From contig NZ_KB849239.1 of the NCBI RefSeq assembly GCF_000368085.1, positions 3,629,467 through 3,693,466 on the forward strand: a stretch of DNA of 64,000 nucleotides, in the 5' to 3' direction. The notes under the pieces are model-generated. The model had not been told where the DNA came from and made no database searches. It saw only the letters and a list, made by a program, of their open reading frames with translations. Shown here in pieces: positions 38,720-47,915 of the stretch. The DNA is from Acinetobacter nosocomialis NIPH 2119 (GTDB lineage Bacteria > Pseudomonadota > Gammaproteobacteria > Pseudomonadales > Moraxellaceae). Both the position numbers and the translations under genes were made by a program. Position 1 is the first letter of the stretch. Each line of letters begins with the position of its first letter.

Positions 38720-39649
38720 ATGATTAAGCAAAAAAATATTATTATTGGGTCAGCAACAGGATATCAGGCTGGCCTTATCTCTTCCTTTGTATGTTCTTTG
38801 GAAAAGTCAGATTTTAATGGGGTCTTGGTTTTAATTATATATCAAGAGCAACTTGCAGAGTTTGTTACGGCATTTTCTCATATTAAGAAATTTAAAATTG
38901 ATTTTAAAATTTCAACAATTGGGAAATTTAAATCCAAATCAAAATATTCTGGTATTTATAAATTTAAATTTTTTAAAAATATTCTAAAGAGAATTATTAG
39001 CTTAACAGTAAATGAGGAAAACTCTGCATCAAAGATAAAAGCGCTTAAAATCACAGGTTATCCGCATGTGAGCCGTTTCTTTGAATATAAGGAAATTGTA
39101 GAAAGCCATCCTGATGCTTCACATGTATTGCTTAGCGACGTTCGAGATGTATTTTTCCAAAGTAATCCTTTTAAAAATCTTGGTAAAGGATTATTTGTAG
39201 GAATGGAAAATCCAGCCTTTACGATAGGCACTGAGCAATATAACCAAAAATGGATTCTAGATGCATATGGAGAGAGTTTTTATAATTTTGCAAAAGATAA
39301 GCAAGTGTCTTGTTCTGGGGTCACTATTGGGGATTATGAATCAATTAAAGTCTATATTAATAAGATGATTGAAGAATTCTGCAAACAGCCATATCAAAAA
39401 ATGTCTGAAAGAATTTATGATCAAGCCATGCATAATAAATTATTAATTACTAATGAGTTAGCAAACACAATTCGTTGTCAGCCATTTGAATCTATTATTG
39501 TAACGCTTGGGCTGTATCCAATAGATCAAATTGCAGTTAATGATCAAGGTTTTATTATCAATCGCAAACAAGAAATTATTCCGATTGTCCATCAGCATGA
39601 TAGACATCCGGAATTGCTTCAGTTATGTGAAAACTATATTGGAAAATAG
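38720..39649 (+). CDS. Unclassified glycosyltransferase-like protein
   Basis: A 309-residue cytoplasmic protein that I cannot place in a named family. It has the GT-A trait of an acidic metal-binding triad in HVLLSDVRDVFFQSNPF (residues ~134-150), the N-terminal IIIGSATGYQAG segment, and a C-terminal PIVHQHDRHPELL with paired His residues. Base composition is the most AT-rich in the locus, with long A/T runs in the coding strand, a sign of transfer. Its neighbours are a GT25 gene and a Stealth gene, so a role in outer-core assembly is inferred. Confidence 0.6.
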   Translation: MIKQKNIIIGSATGYQAGLISSFVCSLEKSDFNGVLVLIIYQEQLAEFVTAFSHIKKFKIDFKISTIGKFKSKSKYSGIYKFKFFKNILKRIISLTVNEENSASKIKALKITGYPHVSRFFEYKEIVESHPDASHVLLSDVRDVFFQSNPFKNLGKGLFVGMENPAFTIGTEQYNQKWILDAYGESFYNFAKDKQVSCSGVTIGDYESIKVYINKMIEEFCKQPYQKMSERIYDQAMHNKLLITNELANTIRCQPFESIIVTLGLYPIDQIAVNDQGFIINRKQEIIPIVHQHDRHPELLQLCENYIGK

Positions 39650-39685
39650 GTTGAGAATTATCTAATTCTTATGAAAGGGCGGATA

Positions 39686-39904
39686 TTAATTTTTATCCGC
39701 ATTTCCTTTAAGCACCATATAAATGAGTGCTACAAAAATAAGTAATGCACCTGCGAGGCTGCTTACACAGAAATAAAGAATGCGTTGGTTGGTCGTTAAA
39801 TTAAATAGTTCATGTGAAAGGATATAGCGCATGAAAAACCATTGCGCAAGAGAGAATACAATCACGACTAAAGCATGTCGACGAACGTCAGGACGCATTG
39901 CCAT
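39686..39904 (-). CDS. Small two-helix membrane protein
   Basis: A 72-residue hydrophobic protein starting MAMRPDVRRHALVV. Two helices cover residues ~11-30 and ~43-64, and the tail KGNADKN is basic/polar. No domain is recognised. It is antisense to the surrounding locus and bounded by gaps of about 40 and 200 bases. The ATG at 39904 lacks a clear Shine-Dalgarno; the frame extends two codons to a TTG. The hydrophobic pattern and clean boundaries favour a real gene. Confidence 0.55.
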   Translation of the reverse strand: MAMRPDVRRHALVVIVFSLAQWFFMRYILSHELFNLTTNQRILYFCVSSLAGALLIFVALIYMVLKGNADKN

Positions 39905-40107
39905 AATCAATTACCATGCGGGAGAAAAGAGCAGCTATTATGCCATTTGCCCACTGTCACCTCAATAGACTATGAATTAACGAAATTGTTTAGAAATAAT
40001 AAAAATATGAAGAAATTGTGAACTTTAATTAACATTAATAAATAGTAATATCCCTCTTATTTGCTAAAACTTTCATTATCTTGTTGAATTTAGCTTAGGG
40101 GAGAATA

Positions 40108-41136
40108 ATGCAGCCTATTGATTTTGTAATGATTTGGGTCGACTCAACTGATACTAAATGGCAGCAAGATTATAAATATTATAAATCTAAAGAAGCAAAT
40201 ACACAGGTGACTGAGGTCATTGATGAATGCCGTTATCGTGATTGGGATAATCTTCAATATTGGTTTAGATCTGTTGAAAAATTCTGTCCTTGGGTACGAA
40301 AAATTCATCTAGTAACTTGTGGTCATTTTCCAGAATTTTTAGTACAAAATCATCCAAAATTAAACTTGGTGACCCATGATCAAATTATAAATCCAGACTA
40401 TTTACCTACTTTTAACTCTCATGCTATCGAAATTAATATTCATAAAATAGAAGGTCTTGCAGAGCACTTTGTCTATTTTAATGATGATACTTTTATTAAT
40501 AGCCCCCTAGAACCTGAGTTTTTCTTTAGAAATGGTCTACCTTGCGATGGAGTTAGGCTACAGCCTTTAATGGTAGTGGGAGAAGAGAACTTTTTAGGTG
40601 CTGTTGCTTTGACCGATGTTGCGATTATTAATAAATATTTTGATAAGAGAAAATTATTTCGAAAAAATCCTTACGCACTTTTTAATCATCGTTATTCAAT
40701 CAGTAATAATTGGGGTAACTTTTTAAGTTTATATAATCGAAAATTCTCAAGCTTTTATAGTAATCATTTACCTCAACCGTTTTTGAAATCGATATTTGAA
40801 GAGGTTTGGGAAAAAGAAGAAAACTACTTAAAGGAAGTATCAAGTCATCGATTTAGACAGCCTTTAGATGTTAATCAGTACTTGTTCAGATTGTGGCAGT
40901 TATGTTCTGCTCGTTTTTGCCCCGTAAATATATTTGAGCGTGGTCAAAATTTTAATTTAAGAATCCAAAATCTTCCTGAAATTAATCATGTTATTAAAAA
41001 TGAGCACCTTCCACAGATTTGTTTAAATGATGATGAGCAAGTGGTTGATTTTGAAAAACTAAAAAAAGAAATTATTCAGATTTTTGAACAAAAATTTAAT
41101 ACAGTTTCGAGTTTTGAAAAAGAAATATCTCATTAA
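40108..41136 (+). CDS. Stealth-family sugar-phosphate transferase
   Basis: A 342-residue protein of the Stealth family. CR1 is IDFVMIWVDSTDTKW at the N-terminus. CR2 covers CRYRDWDNLQYWFRSVEKF, WVRKIHLVTCG and the FNSHAIEINIHKI helix with its FVYFNDDTF metal site. CR3/CR4-like tracts follow to about residue 290. Stealth enzymes transfer sugar-1-phosphate from nucleotide sugars, as in meningococcal capsule polymerases and GlcNAc-1-phosphotransferase. At the aspS end of the OC locus this suggests phosphodiester-linked sugar on the LOS. GGGGAGA precedes the ATG. Confidence 0.85.
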   Translation: MQPIDFVMIWVDSTDTKWQQDYKYYKSKEANTQVTEVIDECRYRDWDNLQYWFRSVEKFCPWVRKIHLVTCGHFPEFLVQNHPKLNLVTHDQIINPDYLPTFNSHAIEINIHKIEGLAEHFVYFNDDTFINSPLEPEFFFRNGLPCDGVRLQPLMVVGEENFLGAVALTDVAIINKYFDKRKLFRKNPYALFNHRYSISNNWGNFLSLYNRKFSSFYSNHLPQPFLKSIFEEVWEKEENYLKEVSSHRFRQPLDVNQYLFRLWQLCSARFCPVNIFERGQNFNLRIQNLPEINHVIKNEHLPQICLNDDEQVVDFEKLKKEIIQIFEQKFNTVSSFEKEISH

Positions 41137-41148
41137 AAATTATTTATT

Positions 41149-41176
41149 AAAAAACCCTGCATAAGCAGGGTTTTTT
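41149..41176. terminator. Bidirectional terminator between the Stealth gene and aspS
   Basis: Stem aaaaaaccctgc / gcaggg plus T6, with loop ataa. The A run at the left makes it functional for aspS on the minus strand as well. Confidence 0.9.
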
Positions 41177-41194
41177 AATTTCACAATCTAATAA

Positions 41195-42979
41195 TTATTT
41201 AGATTCTTCAGCTTTTGGCTTTTCACGTAAGCGGATGCCCAAGTCACGAAGTTGGTTTGCTTCAACAGGAGCAGGTGCTTGAGTAAGTGGACATTCAGCA
41301 GTTTTCGTTTTAGGGAATGCAATAACGTCACGAATTGAAGTCGCGCCAGTCATAAGCATTACTAAACGGTCAAGACCAAATGCCAAACCACCGTGAGGAG
41401 GGGCGCCATAACGAAGTGCGTTAAGCAAGAAGCTGAATTTCTCTTCTGCTTCTTCATCAGAAATACCAAGCGCTTCAAAAATCGCTTTTTGCATTTCTAA
41501 TGTGTAAATACGAAGAGAACCGCCACCAACTTCAGTACCATTCAATACCATGTCATAAGCAACAGAAAGTGCTTCGCCTGGATTGCTCTTCACGTCTTCT
41601 ACGCTAGATTTAGGTAGTGTGAATGGGTGGTGAACAGAAGTCCATTTGCCATCGTCAGTTTCTTCAAACATTGGGAAGTCAACAACCCAAAGTGGAGCCC
41701 ACTCACAAGTTGCAAGGTTCAAGTCATGACCGATCTTGACACGAAGTGCACCCATAGCATCGTTTACAACTTTGGCTTTATCAGCACCGAAGAATACGAT
41801 ATCGCCATTCTCTGCACCAACACGCTCAAGTAACTTCATTACGATTGGTTCAATGAATTTAACGATAGGAGATTGAAGACCTTCAATTCCTTTTTCGATT
41901 TCATTGACTTTGATGTACGCCAAACCTTTCGCACCGTAGATGCCAACAAATTTAGTGTATTCATCAATTTGGCTACGAGTTAATGAACCTGCACCAGGTA
42001 CACGAAGTGCTGCAATACGGCCTTTAGGGTCTTTTGCAGGACCAGCAAATACTTTGAACTCAACTTCTTGCATTAAATCTGCAACGTCAACGAGTTTCAA
42101 TGGAATACGCAAATCTGGTTTATCAGATGCATAGTCACGCATCGCTTCGCTATATGGCATGCGGCGGAATTTTTCAAACTTTACGCCAAGCAAGTCATTA
42201 AATAGTTTAACAGTCATGCCTTCCATCAAATCCATGATTTCATCGTCATTTAAGAACGATGTTTCAATGTCGATTTGAGTGAATTCTGGCTGACGGTCAG
42301 CACGTAAGTCTTCATCACGGAAACATTTCGCGATTTGGTAGTAACGATCGATACCACCAACCATCAATAATTGTTTAAACAATTGAGGTGATTGTGGAAG
42401 TGCGTAGAAGCTACCATTTTGTACGCGACTTGGTACTAAATAGTCACGTGCACCCTCAGGAGTTGCGCGAGTTAAAATCGGAGTTTCAACGTCTAAGAAA
42501 CCGTGATCATCTAAATAGTTACGGATCAAGTTAGTTACTTTAGAACGGAAACGTAAACGCTCTAACATTTCAGGACGGCGAATGTCCAAGAAACGATATT
42601 TTAAACGGTGTTCTTCTGACACGTTAATCGTGTCATCATTTAATGGGAATGGAGGAGTTTCAGAAGCAGCAAGAACTTCGATTTCTTTGCCTAAAACTTC
42701 GATTTGACCACTCACCATATTTGGGTTTTCAGTACCTTCATAACGGCGACGAACACGACCTGTAATTTTTAATACATATTCAGAACGTGCTTTATCTGCA
42801 GTTGCAAATGCTTCTGGAGTATCTGGGTCAATAACCACTTGAACGAGACCATCACGGTCACGCATATCAAGGAAAATAACACCGCCATGGTCACGGCGAC
42901 GATGTACCCAACCGCATAATGTAACGGTTTGGTCGATTTGGGCTTCAGTTAAAGAGCCACAGTAATGAGTTCGCATCAT
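41195..42979 (-). CDS. aspS: Aspartyl-tRNA synthetase
   Basis: A 594-residue class IIb synthetase. The OB-fold anticodon domain occupies the first ~110 residues ([21 protein letters not shown]). The class II motifs follow: motif 1 [11 protein letters not shown], motif 2 [16 protein letters not shown], motif 3 [15 protein letters not shown] near the C-terminus, with the bacterial GAD insertion between them. It charges tRNA-Asp. The second Met (42976) may be the real start. It marks the right border of the outer-core locus. Confidence 0.97.
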   Translation of the reverse strand: MMRTHYCGSLTEAQIDQTVTLCGWVHRRRDHGGVIFLDMRDRDGLVQVVIDPDTPEAFATADKARSEYVLKITGRVRRRYEGTENPNMVSGQIEVLGKEIEVLAASETPPFPLNDDTINVSEEHRLKYRFLDIRRPEMLERLRFRSKVTNLIRNYLDDHGFLDVETPILTRATPEGARDYLVPSRVQNGSFYALPQSPQLFKQLLMVGGIDRYYQIAKCFRDEDLRADRQPEFTQIDIETSFLNDDEIMDLMEGMTVKLFNDLLGVKFEKFRRMPYSEAMRDYASDKPDLRIPLKLVDVADLMQEVEFKVFAGPAKDPKGRIAALRVPGAGSLTRSQIDEYTKFVGIYGAKGLAYIKVNEIEKGIEGLQSPIVKFIEPIVMKLLERVGAENGDIVFFGADKAKVVNDAMGALRVKIGHDLNLATCEWAPLWVVDFPMFEETDDGKWTSVHHPFTLPKSSVEDVKSNPGEALSVAYDMVLNGTEVGGGSLRIYTLEMQKAIFEALGISDEEAEEKFSFLLNALRYGAPPHGGLAFGLDRLVMLMTGATSIRDVIAFPKTKTAECPLTQAPAPVEANQLRDLGIRLREKPKAEESK

Positions 42980-43148
42980 GATGAAGATTATCCAAACTAT
43001 ATTGGCTGAAAAGACGGATGCGTAAACCGCGCACCGTCAAAAAAGTAAGTTTTCGATTATGCCCTGTTGAATGGCATGCCACAAGAACTAGATCAAAAAA
43101 CAGCTATAATTTAGCTAAAAATGAGCAATTTGGCAGCAAGTTTACCCT

Positions 43149-43913
43149 TTAGCCCATTCTTTGTTGTCGATCTAAAAACAGGAATAATAAGCACCCTAAA
43201 CTAAAAGTGCTTAACCAGCCTTGCATGAATTCATTAATAGATCGACCTGTAAAGTAATAGGTGTCGGTATGCCAAACCTCATGAGGAATGTAACGGGCAT
43301 AATCCCAAAGTGAAAATAAGCCCAAAAGGGTAGATAAAATAAACAGAGACCATGCAAAAATTTTAATTTTATGACTTATTTTCCAGTGCTGTTTATGTTT
43401 TTGATAGTAATGAATACTCATCCAGCCTAAAAAAGGTAATGCTAGAGCAGAAGAACCGAGTTGAAGTAGTCGATGCAAAGGATAGGGACGACCAAAGAAA
43501 TGAACCGTTTGGGATAAAAAATCTTGGAAGATAAAAGTTCGAAAGTCAGAATGAGTAAGACCATCCCAAATGAGATGAGTGGCAATACCGATAATGAGTG
43601 CAAATATAATTCCAATTAAAAAGTAGATAAAACGTTTAAAAGAGTCTAATTTCAAATCATGCTGAATACCAAAAAAACGGTAAACCACAGGTCGATAAAG
43701 TAAATACCAAATGACGCAAAACAATAAACCTAATGCAAGGTTTGGGTAAAGCAAACCCTTCCATTGATGAGTCAGCATACCTGACTGAACTGTAAATAAG
43801 CGGTAAAGGTCAGGTGTCATGCTGCCAATAGCTAGGGCAGCAACAGGCAAAGTGTTTCGACTTAGTTTAGCAATCGGTGGAGCAAGAACAGCATGAGAGA
43901 TTGTAAAAGGCAT
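43149..43913 (-). CDS. DUF4184 membrane protein
   Basis: A 254-residue polytopic membrane protein. The MPFTISHAVLAPPIAKL start is the DUF4184 signature. About six helices include LALGLLFCVIWYLLY, FIYFLIGIIFALIIGIATHLIWDG and TFSLGCLLFLFLDRQQ. Conserved His, Asp and Trp residues at membrane edges (SHA, MTPDLYR, THLIWDGLTHSDFR) resemble metal-dependent membrane hydrolases. Function is unknown. It stands alone between aspS and the zinc receptor gene. Confidence 0.85.
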   Translation of the reverse strand: MPFTISHAVLAPPIAKLSRNTLPVAALAIGSMTPDLYRLFTVQSGMLTHQWKGLLYPNLALGLLFCVIWYLLYRPVVYRFFGIQHDLKLDSFKRFIYFLIGIIFALIIGIATHLIWDGLTHSDFRTFIFQDFLSQTVHFFGRPYPLHRLLQLGSSALALPFLGWMSIHYYQKHKQHWKISHKIKIFAWSLFILSTLLGLFSLWDYARYIPHEVWHTDTYYFTGRSINEFMQGWLSTFSLGCLLFLFLDRQQRMG

Positions 43914-44002
43914 TGGAAAACGAAGCTTCTCACATCATCAAAACAACGAGTCTAACGAAACATGCCTTTGGTTAATGTTTTTTATTGCAAAACATTTGGA
44001 AT

Positions 44003-44015
44003 GTTATAATATAAC
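44003..44015 (+). promoter_or_regulatory. Zur box overlapping the promoter of the zinc receptor gene
   Basis: The 13-base perfect palindrome gttataatataac matches the core of the Zur operator described for Acinetobacter and other gammaproteobacteria. It contains a TATAAT -10 element (44005-44010) and lies 23 bases before the ATG, so Zn-bound Zur would block RNA polymerase. Confidence 0.85.
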
Positions 44016-44038
44016 GTAAAAAATATGGGGCATTGACT

Positions 44039-46063
44039 ATGCAGCTCAAAACACAGCTTTTTGTTCTCTCATTATTATCACTTTCTATTCAGCAAGTGAT
44101 GGCAGCGGATGACACAAATACTAAGGAAGAGAAACCTGCCGAATTGGCAACAATTACGGTTAAAGCAGAACCCACAGCACCAGCCAATAATACGTCTTTA
44201 GCAGAAGGTGCAACGAGTATTGGTAATGCCTTAAATGGTCAGGCAGGGGGTTATTCAGCTCAATATACAGGAGGGGCGAGCCGTCCTGTCATTCGTGGTC
44301 AAGACGGTACACGTGTCAAGATCGTACAAAATGGTGGAGATGTAATGGATGTTTCATCTGTATCGCCAGACCATGCCGTTACGGTTGATCCAAACTCTGC
44401 CCAAGATATTCAGATATTAAATGGTGCTGAAGCATTATTATATGGTGCAGGCTCTGTGGGGGGACTGGTAAATGTTGTTGATGAAAAAATTCCAACCAGC
44501 ATGCCAGACAAGGGCTATCAAGGAAAAGCCGGTGTCCGCTACAACTCAGGTAGTGATGAGCTACTATATTCAGGGCAAGCGACAGTCGGTTTAGGGGACC
44601 ATGTTGCGCTACGTGTCGGTGGTTTAAAGCGCGATGCGAATGACTATATTTTGCCTAGAGATTTACAAACAGACGAGCGTCGTCAGGATAGCACTTTTGC
44701 CGACTCTAAAAATTATAATGCTGGATTATCTTGGATTGGGGATCGTGGTTTTATCGGTGCTTCATTTAGCCAGCGTCATGATCAATATGGTATTCCTGCC
44801 GATAATGAGCTTTTTGGTTCATGTGAACGTGATGGCTTGCACCTTGTGTGTGGAACTGACGACCCATCAACCGATCATGAGCATGAGCATGAGCATGAGC
44901 ATGAACATGATGCCTCATGGATTAATCTCAAAGAAAAGCGTTACGATTTAAAAGGTGAGTTAAGAGACCCGTTTGCAGGTTTTGCTAAAGTTGCAGCGCA
45001 AGCAAGCTATACCGATTATCAACATGAAGAAATGCATAATACTGATGTCGGAACAACTTTTAAAAGCAAAGGGATTGATAGCCGAGTTACATTAGAAAAT
45101 AATGCTTGGGCGGGTTGGACAGGACAAATTGGCGCGCAATATACCCAACAAAAACTGAATATTGTTGGTGATGAGTCGATTATGGATCCAAGCAAAACCC
45201 AACGTTATAGCGTATTTGGTTTGCAACAAAAACAAATCAATAACGTCAATCTTGCAGTTTCTTCGCGTATTGATCATCAAACTATCGACATTGAGTCAGA
45301 TCAAAAGAATTACACGGGTACTGGATATTCGGTTGCTGGTACAGCAAGCTGGGAATTTATTCCGCAATACAAATTGTCCCTCACAACATCACACCAAGAA
45401 CGTTTGCCATTTGCTCAAGAGTTGTATTCGGACGGTGTGCATATGGCGACCAATACTTATGAGTTGGGTAATGATGACCTGAAGAAAGAGCGCTCAAATA
45501 ATGTTGAGTTAGGTTTGCACTTTAATAATGATCTTTTGAAATACAACGTAAGCGTGTTCCATAACCGTTTTGATAATTTCATTTATGCTAATACATTGGA
45601 TGATTTCCAAGGCTTCCGTCTTATTCAATATAGTCAAGATGCAGCTAAGTTCTATGGTGTCGATGCTGACCTAAGCTACCAAATTTCACCTGTATATAAT
45701 TTAGGGCTATTTGGTGATTATGTTCGCGGCAAAATTGATAATGAAAATGCACCACGTATTCCGGGTGGGCGTTTAGGTACTAAAGTTAAAGCAGATTTTG
45801 GTGATGGATGGGATGGTTCTGCCGAGTATTATCATGTATTCAAACAAGATGATATTGCTAATTATGAAACCAAAGGGCAGAGCTATAACATGCTGAATTT
45901 AGGCGTTGGTTATAACGGCAAATATAGTAATATTGGTGATTACCGAGTGTTCTTAAATGCCAACAACTTGCTTGATAGCCGAATTTATCAACATGAGTCT
46001 TTCCTTGCAAATGTTCCACAAGTCGGACGTAATTTTACTGTCGGTGTAAACTTTAGTTTCTAA
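44039..46063 (+). CDS. znuD: Zinc-uptake TonB-dependent receptor, ZnuD-like
   Basis: A 674-residue outer-membrane receptor. Signal peptide MQLKTQLFVLSLLSLSIQQVMA, TonB box-like ATITVKA, plug domain (RPVIRGQDGTRVKI, GAGSVGGLVNVVDEKIP), then a 22-strand barrel ending GVNFSF with terminal Phe. An extracellular loop has six His alternating with Glu at 44876-44908, a zinc-capture feature known in ZnuD. The Zur box upstream supports zinc starvation induction. ATG at 44039 is chosen over a TTG two codons earlier. Confidence 0.9.
   Translation: MQLKTQLFVLSLLSLSIQQVMAADDTNTKEEKPAELATITVKAEPTAPANNTSLAEGATSIGNALNGQAGGYSAQYTGGASRPVIRGQDGTRVKIVQNGGDVMDVSSVSPDHAVTVDPNSAQDIQILNGAEALLYGAGSVGGLVNVVDEKIPTSMPDKGYQGKAGVRYNSGSDELLYSGQATVGLGDHVALRVGGLKRDANDYILPRDLQTDERRQDSTFADSKNYNAGLSWIGDRGFIGASFSQRHDQYGIPADNELFGSCERDGLHLVCGTDDPSTDHEHEHEHEHEHDASWINLKEKRYDLKGELRDPFAGFAKVAAQASYTDYQHEEMHNTDVGTTFKSKGIDSRVTLENNAWAGWTGQIGAQYTQQKLNIVGDESIMDPSKTQRYSVFGLQQKQINNVNLAVSSRIDHQTIDIESDQKNYTGTGYSVAGTASWEFIPQYKLSLTTSHQERLPFAQELYSDGVHMATNTYELGNDDLKKERSNNVELGLHFNNDLLKYNVSVFHNRFDNFIYANTLDDFQGFRLIQYSQDAAKFYGVDADLSYQISPVYNLGLFGDYVRGKIDNENAPRIPGGRLGTKVKADFGDGWDGSAEYYHVFKQDDIANYETKGQSYNMLNLGVGYNGKYSNIGDYRVFLNANNLLDSRIYQHESFLANVPQVGRNFTVGVNFSF
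44876..44908 (+). repeat. In-frame hexanucleotide repeat coding His-Glu
   Basis: catgag repeated four times, then catgaa and cat, encoding alternating His and Glu. Being a multiple of three, copy changes would alter the number of metal-binding residues without breaking the frame. Confidence 0.85.
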
Positions 46064-46098
46064 GGCCTAACACGAAACTAAACTTGAAAAATCAAGCT

Positions 46099-46137
46099 AA
46101 AAGACCTAATTTGGAATGATCAAGTTAGGTCTTTTTT
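46099..46137 (+). terminator. Terminator-like hairpin directly before the PLD gene
   Basis: Stem aaaagacctaa / ttaggtctttt with a 13-base loop and a T run, located after znuD. The T run ends exactly at the ATG of the next gene, so this hairpin also covers its leader. Confidence 0.75.
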
Positions 46138-47601
46138 ATGCGTATTTTTCAGCGAATTCATCAAAAAATAAATTGGTCAGGGCGTCGTTATATGGCGGTA
46201 TTACTTTGCGTTGTTGCTATTGCATATATTGCATCGGCAATTTACCACACAGTAAAACCATTACCACAGGGCATTAACTTTAGTGGCAAGCTTAGACATG
46301 CCGATGTCAAATTTTTAGCAGATAAAACTTATCTGGATGCCAATGGTCAACAGAAGCTTGATCAACATATTTTTGATGAAATTTTAAAAATGATTGATGA
46401 GGCAAAGACTACTATTGTGGTCGATATGTTTTTATTTAATTCAGAGGTGGGTGATTCAAAAATAAAGCAAAGACCATTGATGCAGGAACTTACTAATGCG
46501 TTGATTAGTAAAAAAAGACAAAACCGTCAAATCCAGATTGTATTAATTACTGACCCGATTAACTCAGTTTATGGCGGTTTAAGTCCGGAGCATTATCGGC
46601 AATTACGACAAGCCGGTGTTGATGTTATCGAAACGAATCTGGCACCTTTACGTGCTTCAAATCCACTTTGGTCTGGTTTTTGGTATATTTGTTGCCAAAA
46701 TATCGGAAATAATCCAGACAAAGGTTGGTTACCCAATCCTTTTGGTAATGAAAAAATTACATTACGCAGTTATCTGAACCTATTTAATTTTAAAGCGAAT
46801 CACCGTAAAACCTTGGTTGTTGATACTGACGCTGGTTGGAAATCATTGGTCACCTCAGCAAATCCACACGATGGTAGTTCGAGACACTCTAATGTGGCGT
46901 TGGTTGTAACAGGAGCCACAGCTACTGATATTCTTCAAACAGAAGCTGCTGTTGCGCAGATGTCTGGAAGTAGCTCACCATCACTCATTTTAGGTGACTT
47001 CGAAAAAGATATAACCAAGCCTCAGGTTCAAGTGTTAACTGAGGGCGCAATCTATGAATCTGTACTGAAACTAATTAATTCGGCTAAACCCAAAGAACAT
47101 CTCGATCTAAGTATGTTCTATCTATCTGAACGCAAGATTATTCAAGCTCTAAAAAATGCACAAGCACGAGGGGTTATGGTTCGGGTTCTGCTTGATCCAA
47201 ATAAAGATGCATTTGGAAGACAAAAGAATGGTATTCCAAACCGTCAGGTTGCTTCAGAACTACATACTGCTGGTATACCAATTCGCTGGTGTGACACGCA
47301 TGGTGAACAGAACCATAGCAAAATGATTGTGAAATATAACGACCAGCAAGCTGAGTTGATTGTAGGTTCTGCCAATTTCACTGCTCGTAATTTAAAAAAT
47401 TACAACCTTGAAACGGATATGTTGGTTATAGGCAAAGTTCAAGATCAAGTTTTTAAAGATGCTCAGGATTACTTCAATACTTCTTGGTCAAATCTACAAG
47501 GTAGACAGATGAGCGTCGATTATGCGAAGTATGCAGACGAGTCTAAAGTGAAGTATTGGATTTATCGCTTTATGGAATGGTCAGGGTTATCGACTTTTTA
47601 A
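46138..47601 (+). CDS. Phospholipase D family protein
   Basis: A 487-residue protein with an N-terminal membrane helix (MAVLLCVVAIAYIASAIYH) and two PLD halves. The first HKD motif is complete (NHRKTLVVD). The second is NHSKMIVKY, with Tyr in place of the usual Asp at position 8. This class includes cardiolipin synthases and cell-envelope phospholipases; the particular lipid is not determinable. The start is uncertain: the frame opens immediately after the znuD terminator T run, and an internal Met19 (46192) is an alternative. Confidence 0.78.
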   Translation: MRIFQRIHQKINWSGRRYMAVLLCVVAIAYIASAIYHTVKPLPQGINFSGKLRHADVKFLADKTYLDANGQQKLDQHIFDEILKMIDEAKTTIVVDMFLFNSEVGDSKIKQRPLMQELTNALISKKRQNRQIQIVLITDPINSVYGGLSPEHYRQLRQAGVDVIETNLAPLRASNPLWSGFWYICCQNIGNNPDKGWLPNPFGNEKITLRSYLNLFNFKANHRKTLVVDTDAGWKSLVTSANPHDGSSRHSNVALVVTGATATDILQTEAAVAQMSGSSSPSLILGDFEKDITKPQVQVLTEGAIYESVLKLINSAKPKEHLDLSMFYLSERKIIQALKNAQARGVMVRVLLDPNKDAFGRQKNGIPNRQVASELHTAGIPIRWCDTHGEQNHSKMIVKYNDQQAELIVGSANFTARNLKNYNLETDMLVIGKVQDQVFKDAQDYFNTSWSNLQGRQMSVDYAKYADESKVKYWIYRFMEWSGLSTF

Positions 47602-47643
47602 TCACTACCTTTGGAGTTTTCCAAAAAATGCCGTGTGCCTAGA

Positions 47644-47834
47644 GTCATCCACAACCTGAGCGAGGGAAAGCAAACATCGTTTGCTTCGAGCGCAAGACAA
47701 ACAAAGTGCGTAGTTCAAACTCAAGCATAGCTTTCGCCTTGCGGTACGGCAAAGATTATTAATCTTTGCTATTCGCACCTCAGGTTTTGTGGATGACAAA
47801 TGCTTTTGGTTACTTTGGGCAAAACCAAAGTAAC
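47644..47834. repeat. Composite palindromic intergenic element
   Basis: Outer arms gtcatccacaacctgag (47644-47660) and ctcaggttttgtggatgac (47779-47797), imperfect by a 2-base bulge, enclose two perfect hairpins: aagcaaac/gtttgctt (47668-47686) and gcaaagatt/aatctttgc (47749-47769). A third perfect one follows, gttactttgg/ccaaagtaac (47809-47834). The whole could be a MITE-like repeat or a structured RNA. It fills most of the gap 47602-47915. Confidence 0.65.
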
Positions 47835-47915
47835 GAATTAGCTACTACAAGTAGAACTTAAAGCGGTAAGACCCCGTCGTGCTAATTAAAAATAGAGAAT
47901 AAAACTTGAAATATT

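Noticed and set aside
47605..47799. Minus-strand frame of 64 codons
   Set aside because: It is created by the palindromic element; Cys/Arg-rich composition and no ribosome-binding site argue against a protein.
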